Under the pieces are notes generated by a model. That model did no database searches, was not told where the DNA came from, and saw only the letters and a list, made by a program, of their open reading frames with translations. Below are positions 10,301-22,663 of a DNA stretch of 64,000 bases, one piece after another. Numbering within the stretch: position 1 is the stretch's first letter; the number at the start of each line of letters is the position of its first letter. The stretch lies in contig JAZGTH010000102.1 of the NCBI GenBank assembly GCA_036877525.1, positions 2,273,501 through 2,337,500 of the forward strand. Direction: 5' to 3'. Made by a program: the position numbers and the translations under genes. This DNA is from Chromobotia macracanthus (lineage: Eukaryota > Chordata > Actinopteri > Cypriniformes > Botiidae).

Positions 10301-13300
10301 CATCAGGGATCATCTGCATTCATTTGCTTCTTAAAACATATCAATGCACTTTAATAACAGAACTCTGTTTTTACCCAAAATAGTCCGGTTAGTCAATTGG
10401 TTAATTTTCATGTATGTAAACACTGTGGCACTCCACCAGGTCATACACTGAAACAGAAATTGTACACTGCACTTAACTGACCTAGAGTTTCTCCTACTAA
10501 TATTATTATTTGATATATGTTCCCCACCAATGCAGGCTTGATGACATCACTAAAAATGTTGTTTCATAGGTGTTGTCAGATGTTATTACATCTTGATCAA
10601 AAATTATGGAAACATTTACTGTAGAATATCTTGCACTGATGAATCGGCCCACAACTATACCAGAGAAGTTTAGTAAGAAGATTATTTAAAGATGAATTAA
10701 TTTCTGCTTGATTTGCAACATGACGTAATATCATAAATGTAATATCAAAAATAATGCTTTTTAATTTCTCAATCATTTCTCATTGCTTTTCAGAACAAAC
10801 TTGGAGTGTCTGAAAAGAAACTGCAGGAAACCCAGAAGAAGTTTTTGAAGGTGACAGCAGAGCAGGAGAGTTTGGCAGAAGAGAGCCGAAAATTAAAGGA
10901 AGAAATGAAAGTCAAATCTAAAGCACAGAAGAATCAGCAGGTGAGATGTGATGATGATGGAGATATCTCGTGTAAATGTTTCTGAAGGTACTTGCTCATG
11001 CATGTAGCTACCATATAGCTGCATTCATCTAAACAACAACTTGAGATATATATAAAACACCTGCGGAGAATAAGAGCAGAATCTGTGAAAATTTCACCAT
11101 CATCTACCCGCATTCATGTTGTTCTAAACCCATATGACTTAATTTCATCTGTGAAACACAAAGAACTAGACAGAGAGAACAGTAAATAAAAACCTATACC
11201 TTTAAACTTAACCTGTAGTGGTAAAACTGAGTGTCAGAATAACAAATAAACGACCTGTAACATTATTAAATATCAACATATTTCAAGTCTAACAGGCCTG
11301 TTGTTGATTTGTAAAGACTTTGTGTAGATTTTTAGAGTGCCACTTTTTCAGGTGGTTTACTTCAGTGCTGAAAATAAACTGAAACAGTTAGAAAAGGAGC
11401 ATTGCCTGATTCAGCAGAGAATTCACAAAATAAACCAGGGGTAAGGTCATTCATGTCTATCATATGTTCTAATTCATATTTGCCATGTTCACAACATTTG
11501 TTCAGAACTATTTATCATGCCGAATATTTTGCTCAAGTTGGACTTGTAGATGATAAACATCTCAGTTTGTGTATCATGTATCAAGATCATCAGTATCATT
11601 TTTCTGCTTAAAATAGAAATAACTGATTTGACTCCACTGACATCTTTAACAATGGCAGAAAAATCCATGAGGCAGAACAAACGCAGCGTGTGATGAAAAT
11701 ATCTGCCTTGAGAAAGCAGCTGGAGAAACTTGAGGCCGAGTCCGGCGGGCTGAATCAAGACATTAAAGACAAACAGCAAGCTCTTCTCAAAGGAAGAGAG
11801 GAATATGACAAACTGAGGTAAAGTCGGAGAACATTTATAGGATACTAAAGAGAAAACAGAAAATTGTAGGGAGCAGGATGGAAGCCAGTTAACAATTTCC
11901 TAAACGTTCCTAATGTTTGCCCAAGGTTTCCATTAAGTAACAAAAATAAATGTTATTTTGAAAGTTCTAGGAATGTTCAAAACATCCATTGCTTGGTTAT
12001 AAGAATGTTCTTCAAACTTTTTAAATTCTGTAAATTTCATTTTAAAAAATGAAAAGTAGAAAACTTGAACTTTTAGAGAACATTAGCCAGTGTTCTGAAA
12101 ACGTTCCCTGTTAGTTGGTAATTGGGTCGCAGGCCAGATTCAAACCTGTTTAACCATTAGCACAATAGCTCATATGTGGTACAATCTCCTGAACTTGTTT
12201 TGAAGCATGGTTCTTCATCTAGAGCCTGTTTAATTCACCTTTCTCTGTGGTAATTATGCCACAAATTCTGTCTGTAGAGCGTAACCTGTATTGAACCACA
12301 TAACATTTCTGTATAGACAAAACCTGCTGTACGTCATCCATATTTTATTTTTAATCTTTTTAGCATGGAAGAAAAGGACATCCAAGTCTGTTTGGAGTCC
12401 AAACTGAAGAGAAAAAAGCAGATCATGGCCAGCAGGTCCAACAGACTGAGGCGGTTTGGTGACAGCATGCCAGAGTTGCTGGAGTCCATTGACAAAGCTT
12501 TCGCTCAGGGGCGATTCATCAAGAAACCTGTGGGACCAATAGGTGAAAAGACTTCCAAACCCTGGATGAAATCCTTTAAATTATTAGTTAACATTTCTGT
12601 TAAATTATGCTAATGAGTTTTTGTTTCTTACAGGTGCTTGCATCAGTCTGAAGGATCACAGTTTAGTCGTGGCTGTTGAGAGTTGCTTACGAGGATTCAT
12701 GAAAACCTTCTGCTGTGACAATTACAAGGATGAGAAGGTCCTACAGGAAGTGATGTCAATGTATTTCCCCAGAGGCAGCAGGCCTCAGATACTGGTGTGC
12801 CAGTTTACAGACCGCGTCTATAAACTTCAAGGCCGGTAAGTAATGCTCATGTGGTGCTTTGGATGTTTGTGGAGCTGGTAAAGTTCTTATGTTTGGATGT
12901 TGTCAGTGGTGTCCATCATCCTGAGTTTCCGTCTGTGCTGGACGCCCTCAATATCGAGAACCCTGTGATAACAAACTGCCTCATTGACATGAGGAGCATC
13001 GAGAGTATTCTCATCATCAAAGTAAGTGCTTTCCAAACTCACTCAGATAAAACCCAATCATTTAAATAAAAGAATTCCTTTTGAGCCTCTTAAACGAATG
13101 ACCAGAATGCCTAAAAAGTTCTCCATTTTTAGTTGAATATGGTGTCATGTAAACTCCTCCTCAGTAAAATGATTTCTTCATCTCAGGAGAAAGCTTGCGC
13201 AAGGAAAGTCATGCAGGGCTCGAGACCGCCAAGAAATTGTCGCGAGGCCTTCACAGCCGATGGTGATCAGGTGTTCAGCCATCGGTACTACACCCCTGAA

Positions 13301-16300
13301 AATGAAGTTCTGGTCAAATATCTTGGTGGAGATCCAGAAGCAGAAATCCGGCAAGTGTCACTTTCACAAATATAATCACTTATGAATGAGCCCTTGTGAA
13401 GTTGTGAAGAACGTCTTTCAGTAACTCGGTTCCTTAACCACTAGGCTACATTATTTATAGACAAATGAATAAAGGCAAACTGAGTTTAAAAATCTGTGTT
13501 GTTTCCTAACATTCAGTGTGGTGGAGTCAGAGGTGGAGAACAGCCAGGCTCAGCTGTGTAGATTCCAACTTCACCTGAGCTCTGTGAAGGAGGACATTCA
13601 GTTGATGCAGGAGAAGTTGCGTAGTGTCGTCATGGCCTGCAAGAAGAACCAGGTATTATAGTAACCTGCACAAGCAACCCTGACAGTGATGTCACTGGTG
13701 TTAAAGAAATACTTTATCCAAATGTAAAAATTTGCTGTTACCAAGCCCATCCAAGGTGGAGGTGACATTTTCCCTCAGCAGAACAGTAAAGAAGTTTTAT
13801 GATGAAACACTCAGCTGCCGTGTCTTTAAGATTCAAAAAAAGTGCAACAAATTAATCCCTGCAGCTCCTGACAATACATTAATATGAAACGAAACGCTCT
13901 GTGAGAAAGCTCCAAAAAACGAAACACTGACCGTGTATGAAAAATAAAGAGTGTTTTGTTTTGATTATTTATCCTCTTCAGTGAGCTTGTGTCTTTATCA
14001 TGAGTGAGTTCTCAGTATGTGTGCTGTCCACTGGCTTCTGTATGAGCTCAGTATTTATTGTGTTTTCAGGAAGGTATAAATAAAGTCAAAGCTTCTATAT
14101 CAGAACTGGAGAACACTGAGGAACCTCAGACTGAGGACATCAGCTCGCTGGTGAGCAGGCCATGGATTCTTCCTGACAATCGCATCAGTGTTTATAGCTG
14201 TATGTGATGGAACAATAATGTGATTCTGAAATGTTCAGGAAGAAGAAGCACAGGAGATCGAGCAGAAGATGGAATCACAGAGGAGAAACGTGACAGTAGC
14301 GCAAGAAGAATTGAAGCAGCATAACCGATTGCTCATGATTATTAATCAGCAATATAAAAGTGTGGAGAATAAGATGGAGCATCTGTCAGATGACCTGGAA
14401 CAGCTAAAGGTGAGAGAATGCTGCCCAGCGGACGTTATGTATGTGCAGATATTCATAACATTCCCTAAATGTTTTTTAAAACATTTAAAGATTCGATTGT
14501 AATATTTTAAGCGTTGTGTTCTTTAACATTGTTATAATTAAGGCTATCATTTAAAGTGATAATTCAGCCAGACATGAAAATTTGCTGCTACTTTACTCAA
14601 CCGGGTGTAGGTGACGTTATATCATCAGTAGAGCAGTAAAGAAGATTTGTAGATGAAACCGTCGACCTTGATGTTTTATAAAATGCAAGTGGGTGCCGTG
14701 TCTTTAAGACTCGAAACGGCAGATACAGGCCACACTAAATGAATCCCCATGACTCCTGATGATATATTGAGGTCTCATGACGTGAAGGGATTAGTCTGCA
14801 GAAAACTGAAGAATATTGACAACGTTATTAGTAGTAAATTATACTCTCAGGCATTCATTACATGACTCTCTCTGGAAACTTCCTGACATGTAAACGAATG
14901 TATATAGATTATAGATACACAGTAGCTGTTGAACAGGTTTAGATTAGTATTTTATTTCAGCATTCCTTACCCATTTTCTTTATGACGGTAATGTATGCGT
15001 CCTGTTATTCAGTTACTCTTTGAATTTGAGTGCCATTTTCAGACTTGTGCTAAAAAAAGCAATAAAGAACTTTATTGATTGTCTTCTAAAGGAAGAGCAG
15101 GTGAAGGCAGAATCCGAGTGCAGCAAACTCGATCAAACCATGAAGATCTTAACGAAGAAACTGAAGAGCCACCAGGAAAATATTCAGGCTATGAGAGCTG
15201 AGCTTTCCCTCAAAGAGGAGGAATCTCTGGTATTCACCCAATCAAATTCATTCTGTCATATTGCTGTTTCATGCTTCATAAGATACCTGCCGTAAGAAAA
15301 CATGAATTTCTGAACTTCCAAACTGAACCTCTGGATGCGTTTGTGTTTGGAAACCGTTTGTTTTAATAGGAGTTGGAAGCCAAAGCCAAAGAAATCTGTC
15401 CTGAGCGGCAGCCGCTGAATCGGAGCGCAAAAAGCATCGATGCCGAGATCACACGCCTGCGACAAAAAATCAGCACGCATGAGAAAAACCACGGTGACAA
15501 GGAGCAAATCGTCCGGTATGCACAGCGACATTGAAGAAACGTTTTGGATTTAATATGTTATACAGTACAATACAATAATACATGCTCTGCAGACAGCATT
15601 TGTTACGTCTCTTATCACAGGAAGTAATTTCAACCCCTAGGCTAAAAAAACCCCACAGTAACAGGGAAGTAAACAGGGCTAGCATACTGACACGTTCAAA
15701 AGCTGAAATGTTAAATTCATATTGTTTGTGTTTTTAAGTCGAGTTTTGTATTGCATCTGGAACATTCCTTTAAAGTGTCTTTAGTTTTCTGTCAGCAGTG
15801 TGTTCTGAGTATTTAAATGCTGACTGTAATGATATAAAAATGCCTTTTCAGAGAGTATGCTGAGGCTCACAGTAACTACAAGAGCAAATCTAACCAGCTC
15901 AGAGATCTGAAGAAGTTTATTGATCGCCTTGACAACATCATGACTGACCGACAGGCTCGATACAAGATTTTGAGACGGTAACTCTCGCTGTATAAATACT
16001 GTGACCTAAAAAACTATTTAGTTCAGCACATTAGAAGCTAAATGGATTCAAACAAACGTTAAATGTAATCAGTCTATTTTATGTGGACACTTGTGACAGA
16101 TATCACATAGAATATCAGTTTAAAGGTTAACATGTCTTTGAACACATTTAGATTAAAAGAACCATTTCTTAACTTTTATAGTCTACACAATCTTATTCCA
16201 CTACAAAAAACATTTTGTGAAACAGAAAGGTTCTACAGATGTTAAAGGTTCTTTATGGAACCATACAGCAAAAAAAGGTTCTTTTGTGCCATCGTGAAGC

Positions 16301-17994
16301 ACCTTTTTAAGCGTGTTGTGTCTGACTGTGTACATGTGCGTGTTGTTTTGTCAGATCGCTGTCTGTGAGATGCAAGCTGTATTTCAACAACTTCATGATA
16401 AAGCTGCAGTGTTGTGGCTCCATGATGTTTGACCACAATAATGAAACTCTGTCCATTTCGGTACGTTTCATTTGTATACATATGGTTATACAATGTATAG
16501 GTTAAAGGCACTACAGAAACCCAACCATGATATATAAATAAAATGAAATATTTATTGCTTGTTGTCCACATAATTTTTCTGTCATGTATGGTAACTGGTG
16601 GGCTCAGGTGAGGCCTCCGGGTCGAGAGAATGAGCGTGTGAGCGACATGCGGTCTCTCTCTGGAGGAGAACGCTCCTTCTCCACAGTCTGCTTCCTTCTG
16701 TCGCTCTGGGAAATCACTGAGTCGCCCTTCAGGTGTCTGGATGAGTTTGATGTCTACATGGTACGTACTCTTGCACACATAACTGTTCTGAGAACATGAT
16801 GTATTATGTTTGTTGAGTGTTGTTATTTTATACATGCACTACTGGTCAAATGTTTATGGTCACTTGACTGAAATGCTTCTCATGACTTTAACAACATTTT
16901 AATCTGAAGGCAGTTGCTTAAATGTAAAAAAATTGTTCTGTAGACCAAAAAATGTAATTGTGCCAACACATTAATTTCTTAGAAAACAAAAATTTGAGCA
17001 AAAGATGTTTTTGAAATGGATGACTTGGACCAAATAATGGAGAGAAAGAAGCCAATAAGTGTCCAGCATAGAAGCCAGATGCTAAAATGCGAGAGAACAT
17101 TCTTTCAGAATCTACGCAGAGGGTGACTACAGTGTAGATGCTAAAATATAACAGTTTTTATTTATTCATTTTTGTCACATAAATTTCATAGTTACATTTG
17201 TGTTTTAGTTTTAATGAGTTTACTATTATTCTAAAATACAGAATAAATATAAATAAATGATGAGCAAGTGACCCTCAACTTTTGGCTGATTTCTAAAAGG
17301 GTTTCTAAAAGCTCTTTTGTATGTGTAAGGATATGCACAACCGTCGCATTTCTATGGATCTTCTCCTGGAGCTGTCAGAACGTCAGCAGCTCAGACAGTT
17401 TATCTTCATCACCCCACAGAGCACCAGGTGAGCAATAAGAACCTGTAATGTGAAGCGCCACCCTTTTTTTTTGCATGTTGCAGGGATAGTTCTCCCCATG
17501 ATAGTTCTCCCCCAAAAATGAACCATGTCATTCCAAAAACCGTATGACATTTATGGCTTCTGTGGAACACACAAGAAGATATTTTAAAGATTGATGGTAA
17601 CCAAACAACAGTGGCACCCCTTGTGTGGACACAAAACCACTGAGATATTCTCTGAAGATCTTCTTTTGTGTTCCACAAAGTAAACAGGTTTGGAATGACA
17701 TAAGGGTGAGTAAATGATTTTTGGGTGAACTATCTCTGAGGTCAGAAGTTTGTCATCATTGCTCCAGATTTTAGTTTCAGTAGATGATTTTTTTGTAGTA
17801 CTATTCGCTCAAAGCTAAAAACTAGTTAGCTAAAACTAATTTGACTTCTCATTATAAGAGAACGTTTATGTTTCTGTAGAGACTTGTAATGTTTCTTTAC
17901 TTTATTTTTCAGCAATCTGCCCAGCAGTACCCATATTAAAATACACCAGCTTCAGGATCCAGACAGAGAAACAGAGGCTGAGACTGTGCATTAG
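7361..17994 (+). CDS. smc6: SMC6, ATPase core of the SMC5/6 DNA-repair complex
   Basis: SMC6 pairs with SMC5 in the nucleus to handle recombination intermediates and stalled forks. Twenty-six coding exons join in phase to 1,074 aa: 7361-7480, 7869-7986, 8183-8288, 8580-8716, 8795-8856, 9233-9313, 9433-9534, 9997-10116, 10197-10292, 10794-10940, 11352-11440, 11659-11817, 12364-12542, 12634-12835, 12907-13021, 13187-13350, 13517-13652, 14070-14150, 14239-14409, 15101-15229, 15370-15515, 15852-15977, 16355-16460, 16608-16760, 17330-17427, 17913-17994. Walker A GNNGSGKS is residues 76-83, split by an intron. Coiled coils flank a hinge near 500-670 (starting around PVGPIGACISL). The ABC signature LSGGERS is 981-987 and Walker B RCLDEFD is 1006-1012. 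The acidic N-tail (EEDEDEEED) is typical. The C-tail is slightly shorter than in human. One intron is GC-AG. The acceptor of the exon at 15101 was chosen by homology and is the least certain. Confidence 0.97.
8450..8572. repeat. Degenerate short tandem repeat in an smc6 intron
   Basis: The motif (T)AACATGATGCTAGCATG recurs about five times with variation between 8465 and 8566. Much of the intron just ahead of the exon at 8580 consists of it. Confidence 0.6.
11885..12125. mobile_element. Short inverted-repeat element, family B
   Basis: The element starts near CCAGTTAACAATTTCC and ends near GTTCTGAAAACGTTCCCTG, a degenerate match to family B (CCAGCTAACA termini). It shares an internal stretch TTATTTTGAAAGTTCTAGG with copies at 48.1, 50.8 and 58.5 kb. 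It has no coding capacity, so it is a non-autonomous (MITE-like) insertion in an smc6 intron. Confidence 0.65.
13715..13960. repeat. Interspersed repeat, family D copy 1
   Basis: This intronic block shares an ordered set of words with 14550-14830: AAATTTGCTG, CAGTAAAGAAG, GATGAAAC, GCCGTGTCTTTAAGA and AATCCC. The two copies are diverged and lie in neighbouring smc6 introns. The repeat class is not recognised. Confidence 0.55.
14550..14830. repeat. Interspersed repeat, family D copy 2
   Basis: Second diverged copy of the block at 13715-13960, with the same order of shared words. It ends with a CTCCTGATGATATATTGAGG segment, seen in weaker form in the first copy. No open frame of interest. Confidence 0.55.
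17480..17740. mobile_element. Short inverted-repeat element, family A
   Basis: The left end GGGATAGTTCTCCCC and the right end TTTTGGGTGAACTATC are imperfect inverted repeats. Inside are GTCATTCCAAA, TATGACATTT, GTGGAACACA, AAGAAGATATTTT and the mirrored AATGACATAAGGGTGAGTAAA. Four other copies or fragments lie in this window. It is non-coding and MITE-like, and a familiar type in cyprinid genomes. Confidence 0.75.
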
Positions 17995-20132
17995 GTACAG
18001 AGTAACTATAGTAAAACGTGTTCAGTATATGCTCATTTTATTTCTGTTCTATTTATTATTGGGAAGTTTTATATTCAATTGTTCAGTTTTATAAATGATT
18101 TTATAGCATGTTTGTGCAATTGATCATTCATATCAAAACAAACTGCTGTTTGCAGTGTGTATGTAACGTGTTGTCTCACCTCACTGTAAACATTCTGCAT
18201 CTTGCAAACCATTTCCAGTTGATCTGCTCTCTTCTTTAAAAGCAGTTGTGTTCAGAACCGTTAACAGCTGTTTCTGCAGAGCTGATAATTGTTTCATTTG
18301 TCAGTTGATACCTGCATCCTTTGTGTGAACCACAGTGGCAAGAAATCGTTTCTTTTGTATTCGTGGTTACTTTGTGCACAACTAAGCAGCTGCATTTTGA
18401 AAACACCCCCAAAGATAGTTTATTGATTTTATTCACAACGTTTTCAGTGCAACTGATACATGCCACATATAAAACACAAACCTCATATTACACCATTAAA
18501 CGACTGCTTAGATTTTGCTTTACCATGTTACGTACAAATATTTACAGGGCAGAGATATACACCATATATTGGGGATCTGCATTTTACAAAGATGAGCCAG
18601 ATGAGTTTACAGCAGCCAGTGTTTCACAGGAAGCTAACACGTGCTGCCATTTTTCAGGCTAGTGAGAGATCTGGGACAGCTTATTTTTAAAATCTTGGGT
18701 AAACAGAAATATGGAAGGAATTAAATAAAGAGGGTACAGCTATGTTTAGCTGATGCAGTAAGTTGAAAACTGTTTCACGGTTCTGTGGCGACCTCATTTA
18801 AGGGATGCGGTGGGGTAAAAATTGTGGGTATTTGGAAACGTTGAGTAGAAATATCAATTTACAAACACAGCGCGATAAAACTATAGCACACCAAGGGTTA
18901 ACATGTACCAAACACGTTTGTAAGGGTTCGTAATAACACTAGGGGAAACGGATCCATTATTAAACACCATTCAGGGAATTCATTTAGAATGTTATATTGC
19001 CCTTTCTGTATTATTACTAATCGTTATGTGTGCAAAATTACTAAAAATCCATGCATGCGATGGTGATTATACGAACATTTTAAAAATAATGAAAGATAAA
19101 AAATATTGCTCATGTTAGCTGTAGTAGAGCAGCGATACAGTATGTTGAGTAACGTAAAAAAAGAAGCATTCCTTTAACTGGTTCTTCGGTCCTCGTGTCA
19201 GTGCAAAACAGGTAAGCCAGTGTTGTAATGAAATACGTCTCCCTGTGAGAGTTTGACTCCCTAGCTTTTGATTGGTTCACACGCTGGCGAGGCTGTTACC
19301 TGATTGGCCTTTTTTCGTAAAGCCCGTTCCCACACAAATCGTAACCATTGTGGGGAAAAATAGGGAGTTGTAAATTCACGGGGAGTGAGATTTCTATACA
19401 AAGCCGGTAAAAGCTAATGTCAGATGCAACAAATTTCAATGGAGTGGAGGCTGTGTTGTGCTTTACAGAAGCTTTTACAATATTCATTTTAAGTCTTTTA
19501 AAAGGAAACATGCACCCAAGCGAGGACATCGAAAGGATCGTGAATAACAAATGTAAATTTCACACATTAGTATTGTTATTGATACTATCATTTACATAAG
19601 GCCTCCCTTGTATTATTTGCCAAGGTTGCCAAAATAAACGTTTACACGTAGAACATGCATGCAAATAACTTACATTTATATTCGCAAGTACAAGCACGTT
19701 TGGAAGGAGGGCTGCATTAACCCCTCCACCCTCCTTAATTTTGAGTATTGAAGTTCAACAGACCGATTTCATTGCAACATTTAGTGTGACAGTTTGATTT
19801 CAGTACCCAAACTACTGCACGAATACAGCAGTATACTGCAGACGGTGCGTGTGATTAAAATATTGTAGCTAGAATAGAATGAAATAGCACATCACTGACG
19901 ATGAATGCATGAAAACATCTGGACTCGTTTGAGTTACACGTCTCACATTGTTGCATGTTCGTAAGTTAAACGAATATTACTCTAAACTCTTAGCATTTAG
20001 CATTCTCATGCACACTAGCTTTTCAATCACAAGAAGGAAGTTCATAAAAGTAGTCCAAACATGTTAATCTTGTGGAAATGAGAGTGGAAACAGATAACGC
20101 ATTCAGTCCGTTGCATGCTAGCGTGTACGTCC
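17995..20132. other. Convergent 3' ends of smc6 and vsnl1
   Basis: AATAAA for smc6 is at 18724-18729 (plus). Minus-strand AATAAA for vsnl1 is read at 18433-18428. If both are used, the two 3' UTRs overlap by about 300 bases. The stretch is otherwise AT-rich with only short unconvincing frames (for example 19417-19599). No RNA gene was recognised. Confidence 0.45.
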
Positions 20133-22663
20133 TCACTTCTGCATGTCGCACTGCAACAGCAGCACGATGGACGGGTCGCTTTTGGCGGCTTCTTTGAACT
20201 CGTCTAGTGTGATCTGGTCATCGTTGTTTTTATCCATCTTGCTGAAGATCCGATCCACCCGCTGCTCTGGTGTCAGACCATCTTCATTCATCTTCATCAT
20301 TATCACAGTGCCCACCATCTTATAAATGGCCTTTACACAGAGAGACAGGAGACATCTCAGGGAGATGTTAAGATTGCTAGCACACTTATTATTCCTCTGC
20401 CATTGGCAAACTGAAACAAAAACTGTGACTTTTCACATATATGGTACATTTTAGTGTCCCAGCACTATTTCCTAAAACATTTGAGGCATTTTTACCCAAT
20501 GAAATATTCTAGAGTTTGGCATGACTAGAAAGATACGTTTTAAATAAACCAAATGCTAAGACAAATCTTAATTTGTAGTTGTTTTAGCTTATTTTAATGC
20601 CTGTGTTGTCTTGACTTAAAATTATTTAAATAATCTTGAAGCCCCTTTGGAAGTTTGTTGAGGCCTCCTGGTTGAGAAACACTGATGTGGAGAGAACTGT
20701 TAGATTTGTCAGGACAATATTACCCAGCAGTTATCAATGCATGAAACAGTTAGTTGTCTGTATCCACCAGCCACTAAAAAGCTGTTGTTCAAATCAAAGT
20801 GAGTTATTCTTTGCAACACAAACAAATGTAAAGCTCTAGCTCATCTCTGTACCTCTATGATCTCCAGCATCTCTACTCGAGTGATCTTGCCGTCTCCGTC
20901 CAGGTCGTACATGTTGAAGGCCCAGTTGAGCTTTGCTCGAAGCTTCCTCGAGATGTGATGGACAGAGCGCAGATGAACTCTCTGAAGTCAATGGTGCCGT
21001 CGCTGTTCTTATCGAAGGTTCTGAAGGCGTGCTGTGCAAACTTAGAGGCATCGCCATATGGGAAGAACTGCAGAGAAGAATCCAGATGTCCATCAGCTGA
21101 TCACTTCATCACATTTTTATTCAACGTCATGAACCGAGCTCAGTCTTTTAATCAGTACTTAAATCAGTTTCCAAGCTGCTATCCGTAACTACCCTTACAA
21201 AATGAACTATGGTTTTACTACAGTAAAAGCGTAGTAATGTTTTCGAAACACCGATTTCCGTTTATATAACCACAGTTTTACTACAAATACAATGGTAAAA
21301 CTGGTTGCTGTAGCAAAAGCATTGTTAATTTGTCATTGCCATGGTTTAACTACCATGTTTTTTGGTGTAAACTGTAGTAAAACTATGGTTAATTTTGGTT
21401 AACAAAAATCAGTTGAGCAAGTACATGACAGATCAGCGTTTAACTCTCACTTAACCCCGATTCTCAAAGGTAAGTTTATAACAGTGATTTAGAATTTGAG
21501 CTGTCTGGTCCGTTTTTTCTGGAATGTCACTTTGGCTTCATCTGACTTTACATATAAAGAAACGTATGTAAAGTAACCTGCAATTTTATGTTTCAAGTAG
21601 AGATGGTGGTAGAGAGGCAAAAGTTACGGATTACAGCTTTAAATATCCAGTTAGTGAAACTGGGCAGACTGGTGTCCTAAAATTGCAGTCGTTTATTTCA
21701 GGTAAAGATGCTCCAAACTCGCATGCTGTTATATTTTCAGTGGAACACAAATATCTAAAATATTAAAAGCTTTGTGCAGATGTTTTTTTAAGAAGTTAAG
21801 AATTTCTCCTTCTGTGTTCCACGCAAGATAATTACAGCATACAAGTTTGGAAAAAGATGAGGATGAGTAAATAAAGACAGAAGTTTAGTTTTTGAGTAAA
21901 ATGCATTCTAAATGATTTTTTGATTTTCGTTGGTGATTTTGTTCTACCTCCACCACAGCAGGTTCAGCTCTGTTCAGTCTTTTTAAAGAATCAGTTGGTG
22001 CCACACAGTGGACACGAACATAAAGTCCATCTACAACTGTGTGTTTCCACTGACATCCTCCCCACACACACTTCTCACAAAGTAATAGCTGTTCTGTGAA
22101 TAAAATGACACAGATTACAGCTTTGCTGGAGGTTGTGCTTTACTCCAGTAAAAGGTTGAAGTGTATAAGCCCATGATTTAGAGTTAAGTGTGTGTTCTGA
22201 ACCTCACGTCTACACCTCTGTAATATTTCGGTGATATGTCTGAAATTACTCAGGAAAGTAATACCACAGCTCTCTTTAACAAGCAGTGCTATTTGAGGTA
22301 CCATTCATGTCCTCAATACAGGTGCCAGGAGAGCAGTTACACACTGAAGTTAAATGCTTAGAATGATGGATCTGAACGGCCAGCTAAAGCGCAGCAACAG
22401 GAGGGAAACTTATTTTGGCAATGGCTGACTTCCTCAAGCAAAACCCTAAAAACATTTTTATTCAAAAGATTTTTAGAAAAGCTGAAACTAAATGCTAATA
22501 CCTTCACATAGAGCTGCTGAAACTCGTCCAGGTTCAGACGTCCGCTGGGACAGTCCTTCAGGAAGCCCTTGTACCACTGTTTGAGCTCATGTTCATTAAA
22601 CTCAGTGTTCTTCACGAGGTCCTCCATCACCTCTGGAGTCAGTTTGCTGTTCTGCTTTCCCAT
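20133..22663 (-). CDS. vsnl1: Visinin-like protein 1 (VILIP-1), one-base deletion in exon 2
   Basis: VSNL1 is an N-myristoylated EF-hand calcium sensor of neurons that switches to membranes on binding calcium. The coding exons on the minus strand are 22663-22502 ([20 protein letters not shown] to YVK), 21067-20853 ([10 protein letters not shown] to EIIE) and 20330-20133 ([13 protein letters not shown] to CDMQK, stop). Together they give the family's usual 191 aa, with the MGKQNSK myristoylation start and EF loops [24 protein letters not shown] and [12 protein letters not shown]. The middle exon is 215 rather than 216 bases. After GSFEQ the run that should read CAAAAGCTC is CAAAGCTC, which shifts the frame. 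Since the rest is near-identical to human, this is probably a sequence error in an A-run. The paralogue (a or b) is not decided. Confidence 0.95.
21540..21660. repeat. Interspersed repeat, family C
   Basis: Shared words in order are TGTAAAGTAACCTGCAATTT, TATGTTTCAA, AGAGATGGTGGTAGAGAGGC, AAAAGTTACGGATTACAGC and TTTAAA. Related copies are at 31060-31190, 47290-47450, 53425-53515 and, inverted in part, 37950-38180. The repeat class is not recognised. Confidence 0.65.
21725..21905. mobile_element. Diverged family A fragment
   Basis: The stretch keeps the GTGGAACACAAATAT and mirrored TGTGTTCCACGCAAGAT words and a trailing GATGAGGATGAGTAAAT of family A, in a vsnl1 intron. Its ends are lost. Confidence 0.5.

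Noticed and set aside
16242..16835. 197-codon minus-strand frame
   Set aside because: It is antisense to two real smc6 exons (LSGGERS and Walker B) and has no recognisable domain.
17480..17740. Possible miRNA hairpin
   Set aside because: The stem is the terminal inverted repeat of a dispersed element with several copies here, so it is listed as a mobile element.
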